This document shows positions 27,235-35,486 of a DNA stretch of 44,802 nt, piece after piece (position 1 is the stretch's first letter; every line of letters starts with the position of its first letter). Below the pieces are notes generated by a model, which had not been told where the DNA came from, made no database searches, and worked only from the letters and a program-made list of their open reading frames with translations. The stretch is from Candidatus Poribacteria bacterium (lineage in GTDB: Bacteria; Poribacteria; WGA-4E; PCPOR2b): assembly GCA_028819845.1 (NCBI GenBank), contig JAPPKS010000017.1, positions 139,710 to 184,511 on the forward strand, in the 5' to 3' direction. A program made the translations under genes and the position numbers.

Positions 27235-27508
27235 TTCTTGTAGGTTGGGTTGAGCGGATAATCCCAAATCCGTTCCTATGCCAATACCCGTTCCGTACAC
27301 CAACCGACGCCCCTGGCTCATCACCTTAAGCGTAACCCAACGCTTTTCGGATAACTCAAACCATTACTTTAAACGAAACATATCGAAATTAGCAAGAAGC
27401 GTTGGGTTACGCTTCGCGTTTTTTTTCAACGACATCGCAGCGGAATTTGGACGAAGTACGCGCACAGTGACGTTTTTGGGATTATCCGCTCAACCCAACC
27501 TACAAGAA
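27235..27508. mobile_element. MITE-like element with perfect 34-bp inverted ends
   Basis: Bases 27235-27268 and 27475-27508 are perfect inverted copies (outer bases TTCTTGTAGGTTGGGTTGAG). A second, inner pair of arms (GCGTAACCCAACGCTT near 27340 and AAGCGTTGGGTTACGC near 27400) lies within. The 274 bases encode nothing. No target duplication is obvious. Related partial copies lie at 8123-8228, 26702-26884, 32730-32989 and about 34830-35036. Likely a non-autonomous element of unknown transposase, or a large palindromic RNA-forming repeat. Confidence 0.75.
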
Positions 27509-27652
27509 CGTGTAACCTCGTCTGTTTCAATTAGGTTTTTCGGAGAAAATTATTGCCCAAGACATCTATGCAGACGCATCGTACTCGCTATTCGTGCGCT
27601 TTATCGTTAACGAAATGCAAAAAAGTTGATTCTTTTTTTACCGATGTAAACC

Positions 27653-27682
27653 TTGACAAAGCCACAATCTTTAATGTATAAT
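27653..27682 (+). promoter_or_regulatory. Perfect sigma-70 promoter with no obvious gene
   Basis: TTGACA (27653-27658) and TATAAT (27677-27682) are both consensus, 18 bases apart. Downstream there is only an 18-codon frame from a TTG near 27757 (GAGG before it) ending at a TAG near 27811, then minus-strand genes. The transcript might be a small RNA, a short peptide message, or antisense to the gene at 27828-28097. Confidence 0.7.
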
Positions 27683-27827
27683 GCGAAAATCAATATGTTG
27701 TCAATTCCCACAATAATAACACTATATATTGTATATATTTTGTGAGGATATTGAATTGATAAACCGACGTTACGACGCAGTTGGATTAAACGCCGTCCTA
27801 ACTACTTTCTAGGTATTTTATTGGGTT

Positions 27828-28097
27828 TTACGCAATCACGTCTGAAATACCTATAAACACTGGATTGATTGGCTTCTCCCAATACCCAATTTCCCTATAC
27901 CTTATCGAAAAACGAAGCAGAGGTTGGCTTCGCGATGATGTCTCGTACGATGCGAAATTAGCGTGGGCGATACGCTCAGCTAGCGTAATTGGGTTGATGG
28001 CTGCGTAAACTTCACGCGCGCACTGCCGATACGCTATCTGGTTGTCGTCTTGGGCTGCGGGCCATTCATCGAAGCATTGGGAGATCGTGTATTGCAT
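27828..28097 (-). CDS. Small protein of unknown function
   Basis: 89 aa, not recognised. The ATG at 28097 has AAGGGGG six bases upstream; the frame is open further upstream but without a start signal. Soluble-looking, with a helical Cys-containing N-terminal half (QCFDEWPAAQDDNQIAYRQC) and a basic, beta-like C-terminal half. It begins 12 bases after the stop of the membrane-protein gene at 28109, so the two form an operon. Its 3' end is antisense to a possible transcript from the strong promoter at 27653. Confidence 0.5.
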   Translation of the reverse strand: MQYTISQCFDEWPAAQDDNQIAYRQCAREVYAAINPITLAERIAHANFASYETSSRSQPLLRFSIRYREIGYWEKPINPVFIGISDVIA

Positions 28098-28108
28098 CAC
28101 GGGCCCCC

Positions 28109-28459
28109 TTATTTCGGCGGTTTGGTAAACCCCGATATAATCCAAATCGTCGCAACCTTGATTAATAACAAGCAACCAAAAATCGCAGGCATCAAAATCA
28201 ATGAGCCCAATATAAACACGGATAAATTAAATTGCTTACCGCCGCCAATAGCATATTCATATGACTGCAAATAAGCCACAACCGGACTTACAAGTACAGA
28301 AGTCACACATAACAGCCGATCGACACCGCGACGCCAGTAAATCTTCATGTTGCACGCTATTTCAATTGAAATAATTTTAAGGAGAAAAATAAATGTTAAA
28401 CAAACTGGGAGAGTATTCATGTAAAGATAGATAAAGCCATTTACCGGTAGAAACAGCAC
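28109..28459 (-). CDS. Small membrane protein, about three transmembrane segments
   Basis: 116 aa if started at GTG 28459; a later ATG at 28420 would give 103 aa, and neither has a good SD. Hydrophobic segments at about 16-35, 49-65 and 83-110 are separated by short loops (WRRGVDR is basic). Not recognised. It precedes the 89-aa gene by 12 bases. The paired layout of a small membrane protein with a small soluble protein recalls toxin-antitoxin or holin-type arrangements, but there is no motif to support either. Confidence 0.5.
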   Translation of the reverse strand: MLFLPVNGFIYLYMNTLPVCLTFIFLLKIISIEIACNMKIYWRRGVDRLLCVTSVLVSPVVAYLQSYEYAIGGGKQFNLSVFILGSLILMPAIFGCLLLIKVATIWIISGFTKPPK

Positions 28460-28499
28460 TTCCGGAAATCGGTAAAAACAGACTACAACCGGATCTTAT

Positions 28500-28760
28500 T
28501 TGTCACACTCGATTCCATTAGCAAAATTAGACCCCAAATCTATCTATAGATGCATACTCTCCAAACTGGTTATAGAAGAACGGATACACACGATTGAAGT
28601 TGAACTTGTAAGGCTTAGAAAGAGTGTTGAGATCATGCCATCTTTATCTGACACTCCTGTCGATTTAGATGATGTACAAAGTAAAGTAGTCGAAATTGTG
28701 AATAACGTATTCAATACTGCTCGTGATTTGAAACGCGCTTGCGATCGCATTTCGAATTGA
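28500..28760 (+). CDS. Small helical protein of unknown function
   Basis: 86 aa from a TTG, with weak ribosome-binding sequence, so the start is uncertain. Mostly helical with a heptad-like stretch (IEERIHTIEVELVRLRKSVE, about 27-46) and a second helix near the end. Not recognised. It is divergent from the membrane-protein gene, 40 bases between starts. Confidence 0.4.
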   Translation: MSHSIPLAKLDPKSIYRCILSKLVIEERIHTIEVELVRLRKSVEIMPSLSDTPVDLDDVQSKVVEIVNNVFNTARDLKRACDRISN

Positions 28761-28812
28761 CTACATCTCAATTCCATTGTCCGTCCGGGGCGGTTATGTG
28801 TGTTGCATGATT

Positions 28813-29103
28813 TTATTCTTCTTCTTGTCGGTGAATCTTTTCTTCGATTCCCTCAAATAATTTTGTAGGCTTGCTGGAATTATAGTTAGGATGCAGTGGA
28901 TGGTTTTCAAAACACAGTTTAGTTTCGGGGTCGATCATAACGCCCATTTCCCACAAATCCTGATAAGCCCGACGTTCCGATATAGCCATAAGATCCTGGA
29001 GCGCCGACTTAATCATACGATCCTCACGTATCCGTCTAACTATAGCGGTTATAATTACACCCGCTATAACCAAGCCGGCTAAGATTAAACTAGTTTCAAT
29101 CAT
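28813..29103 (-). CDS. Small single-pass membrane protein of unknown function
   Basis: 96 aa. The ATG at 29103 has GGAGG eight bases upstream; a longer frame to 29154 has no such site. Residues 5-22 are one transmembrane segment (LILAGLVIAGVIITAIV), followed by a basic cytoplasmic stretch and helix (RRIREDRMIKSALQDLM). The remainder (FENHPLHPNYNSSKP) is polar and ends in acidic residues. Not recognised. Confidence 0.6.
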   Translation of the reverse strand: MIETSLILAGLVIAGVIITAIVRRIREDRMIKSALQDLMAISERRAYQDLWEMGVMIDPETKLCFENHPLHPNYNSSKPTKLFEGIEEKIHRQEEE

Positions 29104-29228
29104 TTCGCAGGCCTCCGTTTTCAAATTAAACTTCACCATACTTTTCAAGTCCACAGTCCATCGGCGGCGGTACGCTCGTAGGGAACGGACTGGAATTCTT
29201 CCCTTGACTGTGCGTTTTCAAGGTTTAT

Positions 29229-29483
29229 TTAGACCCGTTCCAAGAGTTTCAAATTTTCAAACAGTTTGAAACCATTGTTTTCGATTTGGCGTCCGGCGGC
29301 GCGCAAATCCACGACAACCTGAAAGCCGAGCATGCCGTGTACGCCGATGGTTTGGCCTTTGATCAGCACGGTGTGGAGTTCGTGCTTGTTATCAAAATCG
29401 CCGACTGCGAAGATGTAGCAATTGGTCAAATAGCCTTGTTCACATTGGTCGAGGGATATGTCGTAGATTTTCTTGATTTTCAT
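29229..29483 (-). CDS. Small protein of unknown function, coupled to a zinc-ribbon gene
   Basis: 84 aa from ATG 29483, two bases after the TAA of the gene at 29486. No ribosome-binding site of its own is seen, consistent with translational coupling. The sequence looks like a small alpha/beta protein: MKIKKIYDISLDQC, CYIFAVGDFDNKHEL, TVLIKGQTIGVHG, FQVVVDLRAAG. Not recognised. Confidence 0.55.
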   Translation of the reverse strand: MKIKKIYDISLDQCEQGYLTNCYIFAVGDFDNKHELHTVLIKGQTIGVHGMLGFQVVVDLRAAGRQIENNGFKLFENLKLLERV

Positions 29484-29485
29484 AT

Positions 29486-29701
29486 TTAATCTAACTCGTG
29501 CGGATAAAAAAGGCAAGTATTTTTGTGTTTGCTTTCGTGCCCATATGTGTCGCTATCATCTTCATATGGATTAAAGACAACATAGCAACCACAATGACAT
29601 GCCCACCGGATAACAGTATCGCCGCAATGTTGGCAATTGTCGCGGTATGCATACTTTTTACATTCAATATGGTACTTTCCGCCATAATATACTTTCATCA
29701 T
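29486..29701 (-). CDS. Small zinc-ribbon-like protein
   Basis: 71 aa. Cys residues in CQHC (about 23-26) and CHCGC (about 35-39), plus an earlier Cys14 and a later Cys63, suggest a small zinc-binding fold. Rich in Tyr, His and acidic residues. GGGGA lies six bases before the first of two ATGs. Upstream partner of the 84-aa gene, two bases apart. No family recognised; a nucleic-acid-binding or adaptor role would be a guess. Confidence 0.55.
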   Translation of the reverse strand: MMKVYYGGKYHIECKKYAYRDNCQHCGDTVIRWACHCGCYVVFNPYEDDSDTYGHESKHKNTCLFYPHELD

Positions 29702-29820
29702 GAAATATCCCCAAAAACTAGACAGTGCCTTAAGGTGGATTTGGCGCTGGCAAAACGGTCATGTTTTGATCCGCAATAAGCCTCAGCAATGACAAGAACG
29801 ACGAAAGGAGTTTGTTTAGC

Positions 29821-30762
29821 ATGCCTCGCGGAGAGCAGTACGATAACCGAGCAAAAAACCGAAAACGGTTCAAGAAGAACTTGCACATACCCATAGACTA
29901 TCACATAGAATATCCCAGTAAGCCCGAAATACTACGCGAACACCATCAGAGACAGATTGCCGAAGGTTACATTTCGGCTGAACAGGTGGCGCAACAAGCA
30001 GATGATTGCATTGAATACTATCGCCGTGCGCTTGACGGAATCCAATCTCTACTTGATGAAGTCCAACGCATTATCGCGTTTCTGAACGTGACGCCCAATT
30101 ATGTAGTGTGGTCCATTGGCGAGCCAGGGCCGCGTACTAGAAAGATACCTTATTATGACGGCACAAACCCAAACCGTTACCAGCGGGGATTGAAACATCG
30201 TATAGAGTATATTCCTGAAAAAGGGTTTATTTCTGCAGATCAGCTAAAACAACAAGCCTACGATTATGCTGATAGAATCTGCGACGTTAATTCATGCGAA
30301 AAACGCCATTTCCTAGTGCGCCGCTATCTCTTGAGCTGCATTGGAATCCCGGACGCAATCGCCGATCCGCCCGCTTCACTTCCGAACCCGATTTGGTATG
30401 GGAATAAAATGGTTAAAAGAGCCCCCGCCCGCGAGTCCTACATTCTCGAATACATTGAGGCGCACTTGGCTAACTTCTCAGGCGAGGGCATCCGCCTCGG
30501 GAACACCATACATTGGTTTGATTGGCAGCTATACCGCAATGGCCAAGGTCCGTACCCGCTAGACCCTGTCCTTGACCCGTATTTTCACCAAGATACCGTC
30601 ATACCCAGAAAGATACCGTGGGATTTCAAGAATCCCGGAAAGTTGCCGTTCGATCCGCCCGATGACGCGGCGGACGACGACGACATTGATGGGTTCCTAG
30701 ACGCCCTGGATAAACCAATCGGCAATACAAACGCGGACCCACCGCCGGCGAAAACCACTTAA
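29821..30762 (+). CDS. Protein of unknown function with duplicated motif
   Basis: 313 aa from ATG 29821 (AAAGGAG ten bases upstream; a TTG at 29812 is too close to the SD). The first 20 residues are strongly basic (RAKNRKRFKKN). A motif appears twice: HIEYP...EGYISAEQVAQQADD (28-62) and HRIEYIPEKGFISADQLKQQ (126-145), indicating internal duplication. The region 190-260 is rich in aromatic residues and Pro. The end is acidic (DDAADDDDIDGFLDALD) and Pro-rich. Not recognised. It belongs to the plus-strand half of the island, 212 bases before the HTH-TPR gene. Confidence 0.65.
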   Translation: MPRGEQYDNRAKNRKRFKKNLHIPIDYHIEYPSKPEILREHHQRQIAEGYISAEQVAQQADDCIEYYRRALDGIQSLLDEVQRIIAFLNVTPNYVVWSIGEPGPRTRKIPYYDGTNPNRYQRGLKHRIEYIPEKGFISADQLKQQAYDYADRICDVNSCEKRHFLVRRYLLSCIGIPDAIADPPASLPNPIWYGNKMVKRAPARESYILEYIEAHLANFSGEGIRLGNTIHWFDWQLYRNGQGPYPLDPVLDPYFHQDTVIPRKIPWDFKNPGKLPFDPPDDAADDDDIDGFLDALDKPIGNTNADPPPAKTT

Positions 30763-30974
30763 TCACTTACACCGATAGGCGAAACTCATTTACCGCAATT
30801 GGCGTCGCCGCTGGCGCGGGGAGTGAGTTGTCTTCTACGGCGACGTCTCGACGATGTGCGTTAAAATTCCCTAGTCATCCGCCGACGTCTTGAAATACAT
30901 CCCTCTAGTGTAACGAGCGAATTTGTTCCGCTTTCATATGCTGCTGCATCCGGTTACGAGAGGAACATCTCCCA

Positions 30975-32264
30975 ATGAACAAACCCATACCCTTTACAGA
31001 ATCAATGAGAGCCGATTTAATAGAGCGCCATCAGAACGGCTCAAGTGAGCTAGAACTCGCTCGCCATTTTAAGGTGTCGAAGTCTACAATCAGGCGCTGG
31101 CTGGTGCGCGACGATGTCGAATGTTACATCGCCAACTATGCATGTGCCGGGAGTCCCATTCCTCATGACTGTACCCACTACAGAGGTTTTGCCTTGCACG
31201 ATCTAGTCAAACTCACGCGCTATGTCGAAGCTTACCCGTACCGTTTGAAGATCGGCGAGCAGTTGTGTATACAGCGTTTTGACCTTAAGGCACGCACTGC
31301 GGATTCAGAACGCCTCCGCTCGTGGGCGCCGCGGCATTTGGCAATGCGGAAGTTTGGATTTACCCATGTCGGCGTCCCTTGGATTGGTATCCCCGTGAGC
31401 GCGTTCACTACCGATTATGAGTTCACCCCCGGCGACTGCGCGTACATAAAAAGTGAACGCGTACTGGTAAGGTCGATCGACGCGGAACAGGACATCGCAC
31501 TTGTAGAATTGGAGAATGGGCATGCGATAGAAATACCAACAGACTTGATAAATCCATCCGATCAATTGTGTGACTCAGTATTGGCACCTCTGGAATGGGT
31601 GTGTCTTGAGAAACAAGAAGTACAGATTAAGGGAATACGCGGTGAAATCGTAACCGTCCAAAAAGTAACCGACGAGTTAGAGCAATATGGCCGCGAGGTA
31701 GAATTTCCAATCACACTGTTAACTTCTAGGTGGGTCGAGCGCGACGGAGCAATCCCGTTTCACTCGCTCGGAGAGGAGAAGCTGAAGCTGCGCGATTACG
31801 AAGGTGCAATGTCCGAGTTCGAGAGTGCCGCTAAAAAAAATCCTGGATTTGCGGAAGCCTTGGTAGGACTGGGTGTCGCATTGACACTGTTGCACGGAAA
31901 TGGCGCCGGTCTCGACCGCTATTGCGCCGCCATCCGCGTTGATCGAACAACTGCTTTAGCCTACTTTAAGCGCTGCGTGTCAAATTACCAGCTTACTTCC
32001 ATACAGGAGCAGGATATTGAAATCGCCGATTGCTATATTCGGCACGTGCCCCACTCCATGTCGTTAGGACGTCAGGACGTAGATAATTTAAGGGTTGATT
32101 TAAAGCGAGCGAAACGCGCAAAGAATCATCGGCTCGTCGCCTATATCGAAAACTGGCTGGAACACCACGAAAACCCTTATTTCTTCGCGTTCGAGCCACA
32201 CCACATTCCACGGCCGAAGGGCGAAAACCAGCATAAAGTCCGGATTGCAATCCCCACATTCTAG
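30975..32264 (+). CDS. HTH protein with barrel-like domains and TPR
   Basis: 429 aa. Residues 9-44 form a homeodomain-like helix-turn-helix (LIERHQNGSSELELARHF then VSKSTIRRWLV), as in transposase- or Hin-type N-termini. Two short beta-rich segments with KOW/SH3-like pattern follow (about 147-195, GDCAYIKSERVLVRSID; and about 213-256). Residues about 263-330 look like tetratricopeptide repeats (SLGEEKLKLRDYEGAMSEFE, 264-283; NPGFAEALVGLGVALTLLHG). The C-terminal 90 residues are helical and basic. The combination suggests a DNA-binding adaptor or regulator with protein-protein contacts; no known family is recognised. AGAGGAA lies upstream of the ATG. Confidence 0.65.
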   Translation: MNKPIPFTESMRADLIERHQNGSSELELARHFKVSKSTIRRWLVRDDVECYIANYACAGSPIPHDCTHYRGFALHDLVKLTRYVEAYPYRLKIGEQLCIQRFDLKARTADSERLRSWAPRHLAMRKFGFTHVGVPWIGIPVSAFTTDYEFTPGDCAYIKSERVLVRSIDAEQDIALVELENGHAIEIPTDLINPSDQLCDSVLAPLEWVCLEKQEVQIKGIRGEIVTVQKVTDELEQYGREVEFPITLLTSRWVERDGAIPFHSLGEEKLKLRDYEGAMSEFESAAKKNPGFAEALVGLGVALTLLHGNGAGLDRYCAAIRVDRTTALAYFKRCVSNYQLTSIQEQDIEIADCYIRHVPHSMSLGRQDVDNLRVDLKRAKRAKNHRLVAYIENWLEHHENPYFFAFEPHHIPRPKGENQHKVRIAIPTF

Positions 32265-32441
32265 CGCCACGCCACGCGCCCATCATCAACGCGCCATTGT
32301 AAAATTCATGGCGTAACGCATTCCGAATAATGCAATCACATCATATGATAATCTAATGCTAACTGGCGAATTACCGGCGTTTCATTTCCAATGAACAATG
32401 TACTCCTGTCACGTAAATCGCTAATCTCATTCACGTGCTAA

Positions 32442-32672
32442 TCACTCCAAATCTCTTGCAATCTCTGCCATGAAGTCATTTAATTCATCTTCGGCGATTA
32501 TTGCACGTACCGATTTCGCCCCATTCAGGATTGCCAAACCATCTTTGAAAACGTCGAGGTTTCCATTTTCCGGCGGAGCGACTACTGCAGTAAACTCGAA
32601 GGTATTTTCCTTCGACAGACTAAACAGTCGCCCACTCCAAATGTTCGCCCTGTCAATAAATTTTGCTGGCTC
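32442..32672 (-). pseudogene. Possible 3' fragment of a gene, no start codon
   Basis: On the minus strand 76 codons are open from just after a TGA (32675-32673) to a TGA at 32444. The translation looks like natural protein: RANIWSGRLFSLSKEN, FEFTAVVAPPENGNL, LNGAKSVRAIIAEDELNDFM, ending in EIARDLE. There is no ATG, GTG or TTG in the first two thirds, so this is probably the remnant of a longer gene. No family recognised. Confidence 0.4.
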
Positions 32673-33540
32673 TCAGAGGGCAAACGATATGGGTTCAAGA
32701 ACCTGGCGCTTACCATTGTCCCAGTATCCGTAGGTTGGGTAGAGCGACAATTCCAAATCCGTTCTTGGGAAGATAACCGCTCCGAATGCCCTGCGATTGC
32801 CTCAGCAAAATACGTGGAGCGAAACCCAACGGTTTTGAAACGTCCGGAACACCGAAAAGCGTTGCGTTACGCAGAAGACGTGTGAAGACTATCGCGGAAG
32901 CTCGAAAACCATAGGAAAACTATCGCACTCCTTGTTCAGTCGCTTGATCCTTCGCTATTCAGTCGGTTGATCGTTCTACCCAACCTACAAAAACTTCATG
33001 GCAAACGCGGGGCAAGATGCCCCGCCTACAGCGGGTGATTCGGGGGAGGATTTAACTTGGGAAGACTATCGCGCCGGCTATTCGCTCGCTTGATTGTGCT
33101 TTGTTCGGCCGTTAAAATCAACCCACATGGCGCGAGGTTGAAATTCCCTCGTTTCCGCAAATTCTTAGGGTAATCCGCCGCCCTTCACGCGGGGATGAAT
33201 TTTCACAGCGCCCTTTAGCGTTTGTGCGTTCGCATTGACTGATAATTGGTTCCTGGCTAAATTCCCCCCCATTTCGCCTCTCGATTGCGATAAAATTCTT
33301 TCCGATTCACTGCCAGTGAATGTTTTAAATCACCCCTATAAACTATGCTAAAATATTAGCATTTCAATCCCCTCAAAAGACTCACAGATCTTTTTTCTTG
33401 GTTACCTTTTGGTTACCTCACGATTTCAATGAACCCGCACCACAAGCGGGCCGGTGCTATTCAATAAAAGGTAACCACCAACCTCGGCTCGACCGGAAAT
33501 TACCCATTTTCCATTGCGTTTCTTTCCTGATTTTACGCTG

Positions 33541-33579
33541 AAAAAAAAGGGAGAGACACCTGGCGGTGCCGCTCCCTTT
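33541..33579 (-). terminator. Strong terminator, probably of the gene at 33711
   Basis: On the minus strand AAAGGGAG, GGCACC, loop GCCA, GGTGTC and CTCCCTTT make a long stem followed by eight T. It lies about 130 bases beyond the stop at 33711; the space between contains a module B, which may have been inserted between gene and terminator. Confidence 0.75.
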
Positions 33580-33710
33580 AAAACCTGAATTATCGGCAGC
33601 GTTATCATTCCAATTCGCCGAACCGAATCTCCTTACCTACAAAACTTGTGAAGACTATTCAGGAAAACTATCGCACTCCTTGTTCAGCCGGTTGATCCTA
33701 CCAGAACTTG

Positions 33711-34511
33711 TTATTTACCGTTCTCCGACTCATCTTCAGGCATTTCACCCGATTCCGGTAAGGATTCCTCCAAATAATCATAGGACTCGTCCTTCTGTTT
33801 TCTCCCCTTGTCTCCCGATTGCATTTCAATCTTGTAGTCCACGCGAAATTTGCGGATGGACATCACAGGGAAGGGGCCGTCAAATCCCACAATCTTGCCC
33901 TCAACCTCAACAGCCGGATCGCCCTTACCCTCATCTACACCTTTACTCACTTCACGCCTTAGCTCATCGAACTTGTCGTTACCGCTAAATACAACCGTCT
34001 CATTTGCACGGTCTGTATACAACGCATGACCGATCTCCGATGTGTGTTCACGCCAACGCCGCCAATTCGGGACCGATCGGATATGGCTGCGCGACCATCC
34101 ATAATAGCCCATGATATCGCCCGACACTGTGGCTTCGGTTTTGGCAACCCTCGGGCGTTGTCCAATCTGGCTTCCCCGGAAACGCTGGTCGTTCAGTTGC
34201 CGCATGATATTGTAAATATCGAAAGTGTGGCTCTCGCTATAACTGTTCTTGCCCCAACGCGGTGTAATTTCGACCACTGTTGAGAAATAGCGTTGACGCT
34301 TCTTTTTGTCGTACGCTGGTTTAAACACCACATTTTCCGGCTCCGCCCACGGTTTTAACAATCGCCGAATCTGCCGTGCATCGTCATTGCTGACGTATCC
34401 CGACAGCTCAATTTGAATTGCTCCGACGTTTGCATTGCCGGATGCGGTGAATTCTACAAACAGGAAAACGGCGAGACAAAGACTTACGGCTTGTAACCCG
34501 ATCAATTTCAT
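33711..34511 (-). CDS. Secreted protein of unknown function
   Basis: 266 aa from the ATG ending at 34511, which has AAGGAGGA upstream; the frame extends to 34559 without a start signal. Residues 4-26 form a signal peptide (LQAVSLCLAVFLFVEFTASG). The part that follows (about 28-60) resembles a small ferredoxin-like or heavy-metal-associated fold: AIQIELSGYVSNDDARQI, then a conserved-looking TVVEITPRWG. The rest is basic and Arg/Trp-rich (PNWRRWREHTSEIG), then beta strands, ending in an acidic tail. Not recognised. Exported, probably monocistronic with a terminator downstream. Confidence 0.7.
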   Translation of the reverse strand: MKLIGLQAVSLCLAVFLFVEFTASGNANVGAIQIELSGYVSNDDARQIRRLLKPWAEPENVVFKPAYDKKKRQRYFSTVVEITPRWGKNSYSESHTFDIYNIMRQLNDQRFRGSQIGQRPRVAKTEATVSGDIMGYYGWSRSHIRSVPNWRRWREHTSEIGHALYTDRANETVVFSGNDKFDELRREVSKGVDEGKGDPAVEVEGKIVGFDGPFPVMSIRKFRVDYKIEMQSGDKGRKQKDESYDYLEESLPESGEMPEDESENGK

Positions 34512-34559
34512 TGTAGGTTCCTCCTTTTGCTCTGGGTCAATTAACAGTAACTTAAACAT

Positions 34560-35435
34560 TAATGAGTAATGCGTAATGAGTAAGTGATTAATATTTGGTC
34601 AAAATAGTTATAGCAAGTGATATGCCAAAATCTTTCCCGTATTAATTTGCGCAGGTAGCTGATCGCGGTTCAATCTAACGCACTTCGCTGCGGCGGTTCG
34701 ACCCATTGTAAAATTATACCCTATATTTTGCAACAAGTTTCAATAAAAATCGCGGAAATATTCCCTTAAATGTCGGGTCGCCTATACATTGCTACATACG
34801 CTTGAAGATCCCCGCTGGGGCTCCAAGGCAACGCTCTTCGGATAATTCACACATCTACCAAAGACGTGACTCCTCGATAAAACCAAAAAGCGTTGGGTTG
34901 AGCTACAGGAAAACTATCGCACTCCTTATTCAGTCGCTTGATCGCTTTGCATTTTCTTCAACGTCATCGCAGCGGAAATTGGACGAGGTACGGACACCGA
35001 AACGGTTTTGCGATTAGTCGCTCAACCCAACCTACAAAACCTATTCAGCCCCAACGGGGCGGCAGGTGTATAGAAACGCCGAATCTCACCACTATCACGC
35101 CCCAGCGGGGCGACAGGTATATAATTTCAGGTGTTGTCGGTATGCCCAATTCTTACAGCGTTTATCGAATTGACGGCACCAAATGTCGAAACGCTCAAAA
35201 TAGTTTTTATTATAGGTTGGGTTGAACAGATAACTGCCAATGCGGGGCATGGAGATTCCTATCGCCATCGCTATTCACTCAGTTGATCCCCGCCTACGAT
35301 GGGTCTAGCGTCTGCGAGCGTAGGTTTCACCATTCGGGTCAAAAAGTGTGGTAAGGATGCGTTGAACTGTGGCAAAAATGATACCCGGCGTTAGCTGCCG
35401 TTTTCAGAACAGATAAGACTCGCTTTTCATCTCAA
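34560..35435. repeat. Intergenic repeats: partial MITE, modules B and F
   Basis: No gene. A MITE relic covers about 34830-35036 with right end CTCAACCCAACCTAC and the inner TTCAACGTCATCGCAGCGGA motif shared with 27427-27443. A reverse module B of 36 bases (34908-34943) interrupts it, immediately after GCGTTGGGTTGAGCTAC. Two module F copies (AGCCCCAACGGGGCGG near 35046, GCCCCAGCGGGGCGAC near 35100) follow. A lone MITE end (TATAGGTTGGGTTGAAC) is at 35212, and a B/C fragment at 35261-35310. Base composition from 34590 to 34800 is notably AT-rich and unassigned. Confidence 0.75.
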
Positions 35436-35486
35436 TTGTGTTATACTCTTGGAAAACTGAATGCGCCGAGCGTAGAAGGGCACTTT

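Larger units (their letters stand above)
32265..33710. repeat. Long intergenic region: repeat modules A-C and unassigned sequence
   Basis: No intact gene. A partial MITE (32730-32989) keeps its outer arms (GTAGGTTGGGTAGAGCG and CTACCCAACCTAC) but holds a nested pair of reverse module B copies (32884-32972) at its right side. A plain module C lies near 33008-33031, and a B remnant at 33063-33098. A module B also sits at 33651-33697. Near 33400-33475 GGTTACCTTTTGGTTACC and a later AAAAGGTAACC form an 11-bp inverted repeat with a direct repeat of GGTTACC, which might be a recombination-site relic. Confidence 0.7.

Noticed and set aside
27013-27243. 76-codon plus-strand frame and a 73-codon frame opposite
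   Set aside because: Both run into the MITE end, have no ribosome-binding site and look low in coding character.
27828-32264. Prophage
   Set aside because: No capsid, terminase, portal, tail or integrase sequence; the small membrane proteins alone are not enough.
32470-32733. 87-codon plus-strand frame
   Set aside because: Lies opposite the more protein-like minus-strand remnant and runs to the edge of the MITE relic; likely its shadow.
33400-33475. Phage attachment site based on repeated GGTTACC
   Set aside because: Inverted and direct copies of GGTTACC are present, but there is no integrase, no tRNA gene and no second matching site in the window.
33426-33608. 60-codon minus-strand frame
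   Set aside because: Its middle is the strong terminator at 33541-33579 and its codons for FFF come from the T-run; not a gene.
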